This document shows, piece by piece, positions 42,414 to 52,186 of a stretch of 64,000 nt of DNA. The DNA lies in the NCBI RefSeq assembly GCF_964056675.1, contig NZ_OZ060371.1, positions 486,786 through 550,785 on the forward strand, in the 5' to 3' direction. The number at the start of each line of letters is the position of its first letter. Within the stretch, counting starts at the first letter, position 1. This stretch comes from Buchnera aphidicola (Anoecia corni). Lineage in GTDB: Bacteria > Pseudomonadota > Gammaproteobacteria > Enterobacterales > Enterobacteriaceae. Made by a program: the position numbers and the translations under genes. Below the pieces are notes generated by a model. It made no database searches and was not told the DNA's origin. It saw only the letters and a program-made list of their open reading frames with translations.

Positions 42414-42944
42414 ATGACAACTATACTAAGTGTCCGATTAAATAAAAAAGTAGTTATTGGAGGAGATGGACAAGCTACTTTAGGACATACTATTATGAAA
42501 AGTAATGTTAAAAAAGTAAGATCTCTTTACCATGAACAAGTATTAGCTGGCTTTGCTGGAAGTACAGCAGATGCTTTTACTTTATTTGAATTGTTTGAAA
42601 GAAAATTAGAAATGTATCAAGGTCAACTGTTACGTGCAGCTATCGAATTAGCTAAAGATTGGAGAACTGATAAAATTCTGAGAAAATTAGAGGCATTATT
42701 AGCTGTAGCCAATAAAAGTACTTCTTTAATTATAACTGGAAATGGAGACGTAGTTCAACCAGAAAATGATTTAATTGCTATTGGCTCAGGAGGTTCATAT
42801 GCTCAAGCTTCAGCTAGAGCTTTACTGGAAAACACTAAACTTGAAGCTATTAGTATAGTAGAAAAATCACTTAAAATTGCTGCAAATATATGTATATACA
42901 CTAATCACTCATTTACTATTAAAGAATTAAACTCAGATAAATAA
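42414..42944 (+). CDS. hslV: ATP-dependent protease subunit HslV
   Basis: Proteasome-like threonine peptidase, 176 aa as in E. coli. The mature N-terminal nucleophile Thr2 follows the initiator Met ([20 protein letters not shown]). [21 protein letters not shown] and [19 protein letters not shown] are strongly conserved. hslU begins 10 bases after its stop. The high conservation compared with metabolic neighbours shows strong selection on protein quality control, which is expected with a destabilised proteome (inference). Confidence 0.98.
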   Translation: MTTILSVRLNKKVVIGGDGQATLGHTIMKSNVKKVRSLYHEQVLAGFAGSTADAFTLFELFERKLEMYQGQLLRAAIELAKDWRTDKILRKLEALLAVANKSTSLIITGNGDVVQPENDLIAIGSGGSYAQASARALLENTKLEAISIVEKSLKIAANICIYTNHSFTIKELNSDK

Positions 42945-42954
42945 GGATTATTTT

Positions 42955-44289
42955 ATGTCTTCAATGACTCCAACAGAAATAATTAATGAACTAAACAAAT
43001 TTATTGTTGGTCAAACAAAAGCAAAACGGGCAGTAGCTATAGCTTTAAGAAATAGATGGAGAAGAATGCAATTAAATGAAGAACTAAAATATGAAGTAAC
43101 GCCTAAAAATATTTTAATGATTGGTCCAACTGGAGTTGGAAAAACAGAAATAGCAAGAAGATTAGCTAAATTAGCTAAAGCGCCTTTTATAAAGGTAGAA
43201 GCAACAAAATTTACAGAAATAGGATATGTTGGAAAAGAAGTGGATTCTATAATTAGAGACCTAACCGACGTAGCTATAAAAATAGTACGCATGCAAATTA
43301 TTGAAAAAAATAAATCTCAAATATCAACTCTAGCTGAAGATAGAATATTAGAAGTTCTAATTCCTACTCCAAAAAACAAATGGGGAGAACCTGAAAATTT
43401 AAAAAAACCTGTAACTACTATTGAATCTTTTAGAAAAAAATTAAAAGAAGGAAAACTAGACGACAAAGAAATAGAAATAAATATAGCAGTAACTCCAGTA
43501 GGAGTAGAAATTATGGCTCCACCCGGAATGGAAGAATTAACCGGACAATTACAATCATTATTTCAAAATGTAGGTGGAAATAAAAAAAATATACGAAAGC
43601 TTAAAATAAAAGACGCCCTAAATTTATTAATCGAAGAAGAAGCTAGAAAATTAGTGAATCCAGAAAAATTAAAACAAAAAGCTATTTATGCTGTCGAACA
43701 AAATGGAATAGTCTTTATTGATGAAATTGATAAAATTTGTAGAAATAATAATAGCTCTTCTGGTCCTGATATATCTAGAGAAGGAGTTCAACGTGATTTA
43801 TTACCTTTAATAGAAGGATGTACTGTATCTACGAAACATGGGATGGTCAGAACAGACCATATCTTATTTATAGCCTCTGGAGCATTTCAAGTATGTACTC
43901 CTTCTAATTTAATCCCAGAACTACAAGGAAGATTACCAATCAGAGTCGAATTAAATGCGTTAACTATAGAAGATTTTAAAAAAATTTTAACTGAACCTAA
44001 ACATTCAATTACTATGCAATATGCAGAACTAATAAAAACAGAAAAAGTAAACGTTGTTTTCACTCAAGAAGGGATATCTTCTATAGCAAAAGCTGCTTGG
44101 AAAGTTAATGAATCAATGGAAAATATAGGAGCAAGAAGATTATATACTGTTCTAGAACAATTAATGGAAGAAATTTCATTTAATGCTAGTGAAAATAAAG
44201 GTGTTACAATTACTATTGACGAAGAATACGTTAGTAAATATTTAGATAAACTAATTTGTAATGAAGACCTTAGTCGATTTATTTTATAA
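42955..44289 (+). CDS. hslU: ATP-dependent protease ATPase subunit HslU
   Basis: AAA+ unfoldase partner of HslV, 444 aa (E. coli 443). Motifs are [16 protein letters not shown] at the N-terminus, Walker [10 protein letters not shown], the I-domain, Walker [10 protein letters not shown], sensor ASGAFQV, and the box [18 protein letters not shown]. The C-terminus ends DLSRFIL, the tail that inserts into HslV. An AAGGA site lies in the 10-base gap after hslV, so the two are coupled. Confidence 0.98.
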   Translation: MSSMTPTEIINELNKFIVGQTKAKRAVAIALRNRWRRMQLNEELKYEVTPKNILMIGPTGVGKTEIARRLAKLAKAPFIKVEATKFTEIGYVGKEVDSIIRDLTDVAIKIVRMQIIEKNKSQISTLAEDRILEVLIPTPKNKWGEPENLKKPVTTIESFRKKLKEGKLDDKEIEINIAVTPVGVEIMAPPGMEELTGQLQSLFQNVGGNKKNIRKLKIKDALNLLIEEEARKLVNPEKLKQKAIYAVEQNGIVFIDEIDKICRNNNSSSGPDISREGVQRDLLPLIEGCTVSTKHGMVRTDHILFIASGAFQVCTPSNLIPELQGRLPIRVELNALTIEDFKKILTEPKHSITMQYAELIKTEKVNVVFTQEGISSIAKAAWKVNESMENIGARRLYTVLEQLMEEISFNASENKGVTITIDEEYVSKYLDKLICNEDLSRFIL

Positions 44290-44775
44290 ATTTTTTTATT
44301 TTTATTACATTTAATTTAAATTATTGTAATCTTTTCTGTCTCAATTCTATCTATGAGATAGAAAGATACATGTCATTTACTCAATCACATGATTTTAAAT
44401 AATTTAGAAATTAATTATTTTAAAATTGCAATAAATAGTAAAGTAAATATTTTTAAAATAAATAATTTATATTATTTATATAAACTACAAATGTTAAATC
44501 TGTATATTTTTTTTGTTTTTTTTTAATAGTTAAAACTATTCAAGCTTATATAAAATAAAAAAAATTAATATCTAAAAAAACAACGCGAATATATAAGTAT
44601 ATATATCTATATAAATAGATATAATTAGTAAAAATAAATTCAAATGTATATTTTTATTAAAAAAATAATTTATAAAAAAACAATTTTTAGTAAAAACATT
44701 AAAAAATGCTCATTTACTTCATTAACAAAAATCAAGTAATATAGATCTAAAAAATAAATACTAGGATTTATAACT
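44290..44775. other. Spacer between hslU and fpr, with a small hairpin
   Basis: 486 bases. About 55 bases after hslU an 8-bp inverted repeat, TTCTATCT (44345-44352) and AGATAGAA (44356-44363), could help end hslVU transcription, but no T run follows. In some Buchnera genomes ibpA lies near hslU; no relic of it can be read here. The remainder is A/T tracts. Confidence 0.4.
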
Positions 44776-45528
44776 ATGTCAAACTGGACCACTGCTAAAA
44801 TTATAAAAATTAAAAAATGGACAGAACAATTATTTACTGTTTTTATGACTGCAAATATAGATGATTTTATCCCCGGACAATTTTCTAAAATTTCTATTTT
44901 AACAGATAGTAAAAAAAGAATACAAAGAGCTTATTCTTACGTTAATCCTCCAAACAATAATATATTAGAATTTTATATCTCTCGTATTTCAGAAGGATGT
45001 TTAAGTCCCACTTTATATTCTTTAAAACCTAAAGATAAAGTTTTTATTACTAAAAAATCATTCGGATGTTTTACATTAAACAATATTATTAGTTGCAAAA
45101 TATTATGGATGATAGCTACAGGAACGGCAATAGGACCATATTTATCAATATTACAACAAAAAAGTAAAGAAGTAAAAAAATTTAAACATATAATACTAAT
45201 TCATGCAGTAAGATACTCTCAAGACCTAACATATTTAAACACTATAAAAAAATTAGAAAACATGTACCATGGAAAACTCATTTTTAAAAGTATCATAAGT
45301 AGAGAAAAAATAAAAGAATCTCTTTTTGGTCGAATACCATATCTACTATTAACTAAACAATTAGAAAAATCAGTTAACTATTTTATTTCTCCTCATACAT
45401 CTCATGTAATGTTATGTGGAAATCCTAACATGGTAAAAGAAACATGCTATATTCTTCAAAATAAATATAACATGACAAAAAATTTTAAAACAAACCATGG
45501 AAATATTAGTAGTGAAAACTATTGGTAA
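44776..45528 (+). CDS. fpr: Ferredoxin/flavodoxin-NADP(+) reductase
   Basis: FAD enzyme passing electrons from NADPH to ferredoxin or flavodoxin, 250 aa (E. coli 248). The FAD-binding RAYSYVNPPNNN, the NADP-binding WMIATGTAIGPYLSIL and the C-terminal LCGNPNMV block are present, ending in NYW-type sequence as in the family (W last). It may reduce Fdx (61119-61445) for Fe-S assembly and other reductive steps, which is inference. It converges with the orphan gene across a strong hairpin. Confidence 0.96.
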   Translation: MSNWTTAKIIKIKKWTEQLFTVFMTANIDDFIPGQFSKISILTDSKKRIQRAYSYVNPPNNNILEFYISRISEGCLSPTLYSLKPKDKVFITKKSFGCFTLNNIISCKILWMIATGTAIGPYLSILQQKSKEVKKFKHIILIHAVRYSQDLTYLNTIKKLENMYHGKLIFKSIISREKIKESLFGRIPYLLLTKQLEKSVNYFISPHTSHVMLCGNPNMVKETCYILQNKYNMTKNFKTNHGNISSENYW

Positions 45529-45939
45529 GAAAATATATATATAAGCATTACTATATAGTTCAGTAAAAAACTATATATAGAATGCATGCTTTTTCGCTAA
45601 ATCAATACTTAAACACAGCAATAATATTGTATTTCTTAAAACATTTCAAATTTTATATTTAAAATACCGTAGTATATAATATAAAAATAAAAAAATGTTG
45701 TATATATAAATTTTATAAAAAAGTTATATATAATTTACTCAATTAATTTATATTAAATTTATATAAAATATGTTTATCTATTGATAATCAATCAATACGA
45801 TTAATTTTTAATATTTTTCTATTTCTTTTCGCGTACATATAAATGAAAATAATAAAATAATTTCATTTCTAATAGAATTTTTAAATTCATTAATAATAAT
45901 TAAATAATTAATTGCTCATATTAATAAATTAAATTCATT

Positions 45940-45978
45940 AAAAACAAATTTTACTATAAAAGAGTAAAATTTGTTTTT
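45940..45978. terminator. 16-bp perfect bidirectional terminator hairpin
   Basis: AAAAACAAATTTTACT (45940-45955) and AGTAAAATTTGTTTTT (45963-45978) are exact inverse complements with a seven-base loop. Because the stem starts with A5 and ends with T5, both strands give a hairpin ending in a U run. It lies between convergent fpr (plus) and the orphan gene (minus), as expected for a shared factor-independent terminator. Confidence 0.75.
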
Positions 45979-46053
45979 ACATATTTTTAACTAGCATTAA
46001 AATAATAGGTTATCATCAATTTTTTGTTTTATTTTTTTACAAAAATATTGATA

Positions 46054-47337
46054 TTATTTTACTAAAATTTGATATTCTATATCAGATATACGATTTTGGT
46101 CAAAAGAAATCGTTGTTCTCATACCAAACATATTTCTTTCAATACTATCTTTTGATTCTAACTTATTTGACTGGATAATTTTAGTCGCTATTACTTGACG
46201 CTCATTATTTTCTGATTTAACAAATTCATAACGATAAATAGGATCTTGATTTTCATATGCATGTACTTGTGAATAATTTTCTCTAATAAACTCTTGTGGA
46301 ACTGTAAATAACTTTTTACTAGCAAGTACAGAAAATATTTTCTGATCTTCAGGATCTGTTATTTTTTCTTTAAAATCCCGCATAAATTTATCTAAAGAAC
46401 AATTTTTTAATATTGTATCATTACATACATATTCTGATTTCTTAAATTTGTTTGTAAAATTATTACTCAAATTATTAGATTTTTGAACTTCTTTAAATTC
46501 ATCTTCTAATTCATTTTTAACATCTTTAGTTTCTAAAAATGCAATATCTTTAGAAAGATATACCCAATTAACGTTTGTTTGAGAATTTAACAGAGGATTT
46601 ACTCGTTCTATATAAGCAGAATTTTCATCAGGAGTAACAACAGGTTCATTATCAGTTTTTCTTACTGGAACAGAAGAAGCAGCAGTAACACAGTTATTAT
46701 AAAATTCTTTTTCTAATCTTTGTCTTTCATAATCTGCACTTAAAAAATCACATACTTTATCTTTTACTTGTTTTAATCTACGAAACATTGGAATAATTTT
46801 TTCGTTTATAGTTTCTTTTACATCTTTAGAAACGTGGGATACCGCAGAATTTAATTTGGAATAATCAATATTTTTAGACGCTAAAATATTTTCTTCAGGT
46901 TTATCATTATCTACAGATCCTAAATCAGTAGTAACTCCCATCATTGTTAAACTTCCGAATATACGATTAAAAAAGCTCCTATCTATTTTTTTCAATTCTT
47001 CTGAATTATTTGAAAAGAAAAATTTTGGAATCAAAGAAGAAAAAGAAAAAAAATTTAAATTATTAATAGCAATAGATTTGTTATTATCTTTATTATCTAT
47101 ATTCTTAACACTAGAATAACCTAAATCTTGATTTACTCTATCGTCATCACTAGAAATGTACTCACCTTCATTAGTTGTAGGATTATACAAAATTACCGAA
47201 GTTTTATTTGTATTTTTATTCTCATTTACATTATTATTATAATTATTCGAGCTTTTAATAAATGTAGTTACATTATTTTCTTTTATATCATTTTTAATAG
47301 TAGAACTGTTTGAATTAACTAATTCAATATTTGGCAT
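46054..47337 (-). CDS. Hypothetical protein, 427 aa, unrecognised
   Basis: I do not recognise this protein. The frame is 427 codons long with a strong GAGGA-type site ten bases before the ATG (GAGG, then ten bases). Residues 1-90 are low-complexity, rich in Asn, Lys, Ser and Thr. A hydrophobic-aromatic patch (LNFFSFSSLIPKFFF) lies near residues 95-110, too short and broken for a sure membrane helix. The middle has charged, probably helical stretches. The C-terminal third (from DPEDQKIFSVL to DQNRISDIEYQILVK) looks like a folded domain with mixed composition. No signal peptide or catalytic motif is seen. An intact long ORF in a genome shedding genes implies selection. It ends at a strong terminator shared with fpr. 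Confidence 0.8.
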   Translation of the reverse strand: MPNIELVNSNSSTIKNDIKENNVTTFIKSSNNYNNNVNENKNTNKTSVILYNPTTNEGEYISSDDDRVNQDLGYSSVKNIDNKDNNKSIAINNLNFFSFSSLIPKFFFSNNSEELKKIDRSFFNRIFGSLTMMGVTTDLGSVDNDKPEENILASKNIDYSKLNSAVSHVSKDVKETINEKIIPMFRRLKQVKDKVCDFLSADYERQRLEKEFYNNCVTAASSVPVRKTDNEPVVTPDENSAYIERVNPLLNSQTNVNWVYLSKDIAFLETKDVKNELEDEFKEVQKSNNLSNNFTNKFKKSEYVCNDTILKNCSLDKFMRDFKEKITDPEDQKIFSVLASKKLFTVPQEFIRENYSQVHAYENQDPIYRYEFVKSENNERQVIATKIIQSNKLESKDSIERNMFGMRTTISFDQNRISDIEYQILVK

Positions 47338-48142
47338 AATTCTACATCCTCTTCAAGTTTTTTACTTTCGTGATTTCTAATAAATCATATATAATCAAGA
47401 TTAATGGTAATAGTTTTTCTCTTAAATTAAACTATATTACAAAAATCATTTCTATGAATGATTACTAATTAATTTTTTTTTACTTATTAAAATATGTTTG
47501 ACGAAAAAAAACAACTGTACGTAGTATTTTTAAAAAATAACAAATTGACCACATATTTAAATATTATATTAAGTATATAATACATCATACTTGAAAAATT
47601 TTATATACAAATAACAAAATATATTTATGTATAACTATTTTTACATATTAAATATATTTAACATCATAAAAAATATGTTATATTTTTTATCAAAAGTATA
47701 CATATATAAATTAAACAATATTACTATATATGTTTAATTAACATTAAATTAAATTAAATTAAATTATACACAATAACTCTATATATAGAATAGAATTCTA
47801 TAAATTATTTATATATACCAAATATTTTTTTTATTTTTAATAAATTAAAATAGTAATAGTTTTATTATTTTATTTAATATACAAATTTTAAATAAACATT
47901 TTTATAATAAACCAATATTTTATTAACAATAATGCTTAATTGACAATTAACATTTAATTTTAGTTATTTCATGCTCATTTAAAATAAATAAACTACTTTA
48001 TTTACAATTATATTTAAATATTTTAAACATATATATATGAAATACTAGTGTAATGTAATACAAATTTATAAAAAAATAAATCTATAACTATTTCATTAAT
48101 ATTGAAAATTTAAAAAAATGTATTCAGAATATAACAATTTTT
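47338..48142. other. Gene-less AT-rich region upstream of the orphan gene
   Basis: 805 bases between dapF and the orphan gene, both minus strand. Near 47745-47765 there is a short direct repeat of TTAAA units (AAATTAAATTAAATTAAATT). No coding relic, tRNA or hairpin stands out. The promoter of the orphan gene should lie at its low-coordinate end. Confidence 0.45.
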
Positions 48143-48996
48143 TTAAAGAAAAAAAACTCCATCATAAACATGAGTCGCTGAACCTGTCATATATATATGA
48201 TTATTGTTCCCTTTCCATTTAATGTATAAAAATCCTCCTGGCAAATTTACTTTTATTTTTTTCTCATTAGACAACAATCTTTTACTAATTAATACGACCG
48301 CAGAAGCACAAGCTCCACTACCGCATGCTCTTGTCTCTTTATTTACTCCTCTCTCATATACTCTTAATTTTATTTCATAAAAATTAATTATTTCTACAAA
48401 ACTGACATTTACTCCTTTTGGAAAAATATCATGCGTTTGCAAAAAATTACCTATACGAGCAATGTCTACATTTTTAATATTTTTACAAAGAATAACACAA
48501 TGAGGATTTCCTAATGATACAACACTAAATGTTATTTTTTTACTTTCAAAAATAACAGAATAACTATTCTCTGTTATGTTTTTTTTTAAACAAGGAATAT
48601 CTTCTGTCTTAAATGAAGGAAATCCCATGTTTACTTGAATATAATTTTTTTTTAAAAAAGAAACATGTATATTTCTAGTTACAGTTTGTAATCGTATATT
48701 TTTTTTTTCTGTTATATTTTTTATTAATAAAAAATAGGCTACACACCTTGCACCATTTCCACACTGTTCTACTTCTGTTCCATTCGAATTAAAAATTCTA
48801 TATATAAAATCTATGTTGTACGTTGTAACTTTTTCTAGTAATAACAACTGATCAAAACCAATTCCAAGATTTCTATGAGATAATTTTTTTATTAAAGACG
48901 CAGTAAATAATATATTTTGTAATCTATTATCTACTACCATAAAATCATTTCCCAATCCATGCATCTTAGAAAAAACTATTTTTTTTTATTATTCAT
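48143..48996 (-). CDS. dapF: Diaminopimelate epimerase, N-terminus out of frame at poly(A)9
   Basis: Converts LL- to meso-diaminopimelate for lysine and peptidoglycan. The long frame opens at 48964 (MHGLGNDFMVVD), but the family N-terminus is about ten residues longer (E. coli MQFSKMHGLGNDF). Upstream in the same phase reads IVFSK, so the code continues beyond that ATG. The likely start, ATG at 48996, is joined through AAT AAT and a run of nine A (48979-48987), but then runs into TAG. A tenth A would give M-N-N-K-K-K-I-V-F-S-K-M and a protein of 284 aa (E. coli 274). Both catalytic Cys are kept (QCGNGARC and ACGSGAC). Initiation at 48964 is the alternative; it lacks a Shine-Dalgarno and the first beta-strand. 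Confidence 0.88.
48979..48987 (-). repeat. Poly(A)9 tract that breaks the start of dapF
   Basis: Nine A on the coding strand between ATG 48996 plus two AAT codons and the in-phase family residues IVFSKMHG. As written, the frame stops at TAG directly after the tract. One added A restores it. Confidence 0.75.
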
Positions 48997-49452
48997 AATT
49001 TTAACTCTAATTCAAACCTATTTAAACAGTATATTTACCATAATAAAATTACATATATATTACATATTTAAAATAAATATATATTTTGCAATATTATAAC
49101 AAATTTAAATCAACTAAATTTTAAAATTTAATATAAACAAAAATGAAATTTAGCTATAAAATACAACGTTTAAAAAAAAGATATTATATAAACTTAATTA
49201 AAACGATATCATCAAAATATTATGTAACTGTTTGAAAAAAATAAAAATATCTATTGTATTAATATACAATAATTATAATTATAATAATTTAATTAACTAT
49301 CAACTTGATAAAACTAAAACGTTTACATACATAATATAAAATGTATTATACTTTATAATAAATATTATTTATTGTTTATTTAAATAATTTAAGCTACTGT
49401 TATGTTTTTTTCTAAAAATACTTAAATATAAAAAAATTATTTATAATCTTTA
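48997..49452. other. Spacer between tRNA-Pro and dapF
   Basis: 456 bases of A/T sequence downstream of the tRNA cluster and upstream of dapF. It should carry the tRNA terminator and dapF promoter; neither is clear. No coding relic is seen. Confidence 0.4.
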
Positions 49453-49526
49453 TCGGCGAAAGAGGATTTGAACCTCTGACCTACTGGTCCCAAACCAGTT
49501 GCGCTACCAAGCTGCGCTATTCGCCG
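49453..49526 (-). tRNA. tRNA-Pro (anticodon TGG)
   Basis: Close to E. coli proM. Acceptor CGGCGAA pairs with TTCGCCG, the anticodon loop TTTGGGA gives TGG and the T-loop is GAGGTTCAAATCCTC. Discriminator A; the next bases are not CCA. It is the last of three minus-strand tRNAs, Arg-His-Pro, the E. coli argX-hisR-leuT-proM locus without leuT. Confidence 0.96.
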
Positions 49527-49591
49527 AATACTATATTATTTGAAATAAAAAAATACATATATACTAAATATATAATCATTTTTGCATTTTG

Positions 49592-49665
49592 GGTGATTAA
49601 TGGGATTTGAACCCATGACCACTGGAATCACAATCCAGCGCTCTACCAGCTGAGCTATAATCACC
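49592..49665 (-). tRNA. tRNA-His (anticodon GTG)
   Basis: The 5' end GGTGATTA (including the extra G at -1) pairs with TAATCACC at the 3' end, the eight-pair acceptor special to tRNA-His. The anticodon loop TTGTGAT gives GTG, and the T-arm is ATGGGTTCAAATCCCAT. After position 73 the DNA reads CAAA, so CCA is not fully encoded. Middle gene of the Arg-His-Pro cluster. Confidence 0.96.
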
Positions 49666-49788
49666 AATATAACGGATTCTAGTTTGTATAATTTTTATTA
49701 CAAACTTTTAAAATAAAGTACATATAATATTATATACAAATTATTGAATTTGTCTAAAATATTTTTACTAATTTACAAAATAAAAATA

Positions 49789-49862
49789 TACGCTTATCAG
49801 GACTCGAACCTGAAACCTTTACCTTCGAAGGGTAAAGCTCTATCCAATTGAGCTATAAGCGC
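49789..49862 (-). tRNA. tRNA-Arg (anticodon TCG)
   Basis: In the position of E. coli argX (anticodon CCG). The loop here reads CTTCGAA, so the anticodon is TCG, able to read CGA and by wobble CGG. Body blocks TAGCTCAATTGGATAGAGC and TTTCAGGTTCGAGTCCTGA match argX-type tRNA. The acceptor GCGCTTA pairs with TAAGCGT, ending in a G-U pair. CCA is not encoded. It is the first gene of the cluster, downstream of rho. Confidence 0.93.
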
Positions 49863-50111
49863 CTATAAGTTACATATTTTAATAAAAATTAGTTTGAAAA
49901 AGAAAATTAATTTTATTTATCACATAATGACATATAATAAATAAACTATTTATAAACAATATAAATTTAAATATTAATTTAAATATATAATTTTTACCTG
50001 AAAACTTAATTATGTAATAAAATTAATATCACTTAGATTGTACATATAATTGTATTTTTTATAAGAAGACTACATTTAATGTAATAGAATTATATTCTAT
50101 ATATATTTTAA

Positions 50112-51371
50112 TTATGACCTCTTCATCATATTAAAAAATTCATCGTTAGTTTTTGTCATAGCTAATTTATTAATCAAAAATTCCATGGCATCTATTTCGC
50201 CCATCGGATGAATAATTTTTCTCAAAATCCACATTTTTTGTAATTCTTCTACAGTAGTTAATAATTCTTCTTTTCTAGTACCAGAACGATTGTAATCTAT
50301 AGCAGGAAAAACTCTTTTTTCTGCTATTTTTCTAGATAATGGTAATTCCATATTTCCTGTCCCTTTAAATTCTTCATATATTACTTCATCCATTTTAGAA
50401 CCAGTATCTATTAACGCTGTAGCAATAATTGTTAAACTACCACCTTCTTCAACATTTCTTGCTGCTCCAAAAAACCTTTTTGGCCTGTGTAAAGCATTAG
50501 CATCTACCCCTCCAGTTAACACTTTTCCGGAAGCAGGAACTACTGTATTATATGCTCTAGCTAATCTGGTAATAGAATCTAACAAAATTATTACATCTTT
50601 TTTATGCTCGACTAATCTTTTTGCTTTTTCTATTACCATTTCAGCAACTTGAACATGTCTAGAAGCTGGTTCATCAAAAGTAGAAGCTACTACTTCTCCT
50701 TTCACTAGCCTTTGCATTTCTGTCACTTCTTCTGGACGTTCATCTATTAATAAAACCATTAAAACGCACTCTGGATGATTATACGCAATACTTTGAGCAA
50801 TATTTTGCAAAAGCATAGTTTTACCAGCTTTAGGAGGAGCTACAATTAACCCACGCTGTCCTCTTCCAATAGGAGAAGCTAAGTCTAATACTCGCGCTGT
50901 TAAATCTTCTGTAGATCCATTTCCTCTTTCCATTCTTAATCTAGAATTAGCATGTAATGGAGTTAAATTTTCAAATAAAATTTTACTTCTTGCATTTTCC
51001 GGTCTATCATAATTAACTTGATTTACCTTTAATAAAGCAAAATATCTTTCACCTTCTTTTGGCGGACGTATCTTTCCTGAAATAGTATCTCCAGTACGTA
51101 AATTAAATCTTCTTATTTGACTAGGAGACACATAAATATCGTCTGGTCCAGCAAGATAAGAACTGTCTGCTGAACGTAAAAAACCGAACCCATCTTGTAA
51201 AATTTCTAAAACACCATTTCCAAATATATCTTCTCCGCTTTTTGAATGTTGTTTTAATATTGAAAATATTATATCTTGCTTTCGCATACGTGCCAAATTT
51301 TCTAATCCCATAGTTTCGCCAAGAATAATTAATTCTGACACTAGTTTATTTTTTAATTCAGTTAAATTCAT
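50112..51371 (-). CDS. rho: Transcription termination factor Rho
   Basis: Hexameric RNA helicase, 419 aa, the same as E. coli. The N-terminal RNA-binding domain (NLTELK, GILEI-like [15 protein letters not shown] with the RNP motif), Walker [11 protein letters not shown], Walker [16 protein letters not shown]-loop and R-loop segments ([14 protein letters not shown]) are all present. Conservation is very high. Rho remains essential here while few strong intrinsic terminators can be seen in the window. Confidence 0.99.
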   Translation of the reverse strand: MNLTELKNKLVSELIILGETMGLENLARMRKQDIIFSILKQHSKSGEDIFGNGVLEILQDGFGFLRSADSSYLAGPDDIYVSPSQIRRFNLRTGDTISGKIRPPKEGERYFALLKVNQVNYDRPENARSKILFENLTPLHANSRLRMERGNGSTEDLTARVLDLASPIGRGQRGLIVAPPKAGKTMLLQNIAQSIAYNHPECVLMVLLIDERPEEVTEMQRLVKGEVVASTFDEPASRHVQVAEMVIEKAKRLVEHKKDVIILLDSITRLARAYNTVVPASGKVLTGGVDANALHRPKRFFGAARNVEEGGSLTIIATALIDTGSKMDEVIYEEFKGTGNMELPLSRKIAEKRVFPAIDYNRSGTRKEELLTTVEELQKMWILRKIIHPMGEIDAMEFLINKLAMTKTNDEFFNMMKRS

Positions 51372-51555
51372 AGTGGTGGGTTCTTAGTAAACGCGGGATA
51401 ATCCTTAAAAAGAATAATGCATTAATTAAAAAAAACATAAATACATTATGAAATTAAAAGAAATGAATAAAATATAAAAATTAAAACATGTATTTCAACT
51501 GAATTAAAAAAAATATTTTATATTAATAAATATTAAAAAATATTGTATACGTTTT

Positions 51556-51888
51556 TTATTTTAAATGTTCATCTAGAAATATTGTTAATTCTTGTTTAGA
51601 TACGAATCCTACTTTACTGGCTGATACTTCTCCATTTTTAAATAACAATAAAGTAGGAATACCTTTAATAGAATATTTGTTAGATGTAACACTATTATGT
51701 TCTACATTAATTGACCAAAATAATAATTTACTCTCATATTCTTTTGCAACTTCTTCTAGAACAGGTGCTAATAGTTTACACGGATGACACCAGTTTGCCC
51801 AAAAATCTACTAATGAAAATCCTTTGTATTCTAATATTTTTTCCTTAAAATTATTATCTGTTACAGGGTTAACATATTTTGTTTTCAT
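51556..51888 (-). CDS. trxA: Thioredoxin 1 with altered WCHPC active site
   Basis: Disulfide reductase of 110 aa (E. coli 109). The fold is well kept: buried Asp28 in LVDFWANW, and cis-Pro with GIPTLLLFKNGEV. But the active site, WCGPC in nearly all thioredoxins, reads W-C-H-P-C (residues 33-37); codons TGG TGT CAT CCG TGT are unambiguous and not near a homopolymer. The dipeptide between the Cys pair tunes redox potential, so Gly to His may make it more oxidising; this is inference. The neighbourhood rho-trxA-rep is as in E. coli. Because rep decays next to it while trxA is intact, it is presumably still used. Confidence 0.95.
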   Translation of the reverse strand: MKTKYVNPVTDNNFKEKILEYKGFSLVDFWANWCHPCKLLAPVLEEVAKEYESKLLFWSINVEHNSVTSNKYSIKGIPTLLLFKNGEVSASKVGFVSKQELTIFLDEHLK

Positions 51889-52186
51889 AATTATATGATC
51901 ACTTTTTATAATTTTTTTTAAAATATAAAAATTAAGTAAATAATATTGTATATTAAATAAGTAACTACTAAATAATATTGAATTTAATAATACAATTATA
52001 CTTATAGTATAATATTAAAACTTATTTTATCATAAATAAAAAAAAAAAACTAGTTTTGCTAAAAGTTTTCCTCTTTTTATAAAAAAAAATAATACATAAC
52101 TTTTCAAAAAAATACATTTAAAATTTATTAATATACATATATATAATTATATATTACATTTTCTAACATCTATTTTTCATAATACG

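Noticed and set aside
45552..45577. 9-bp inverted repeat TATATAGTT/AACTATATA just after fpr
   Set aside because: It is made almost only of A/T and is expected by chance at this composition; the perfect 16-bp hairpin further down is a better terminator.
47740..47770. Short TTAAA direct repeats, considered as a repeat array
   Set aside because: Only about four units without spacers; ordinary simple-sequence drift in A/T-rich DNA. No CRISPR-like array exists in the window.
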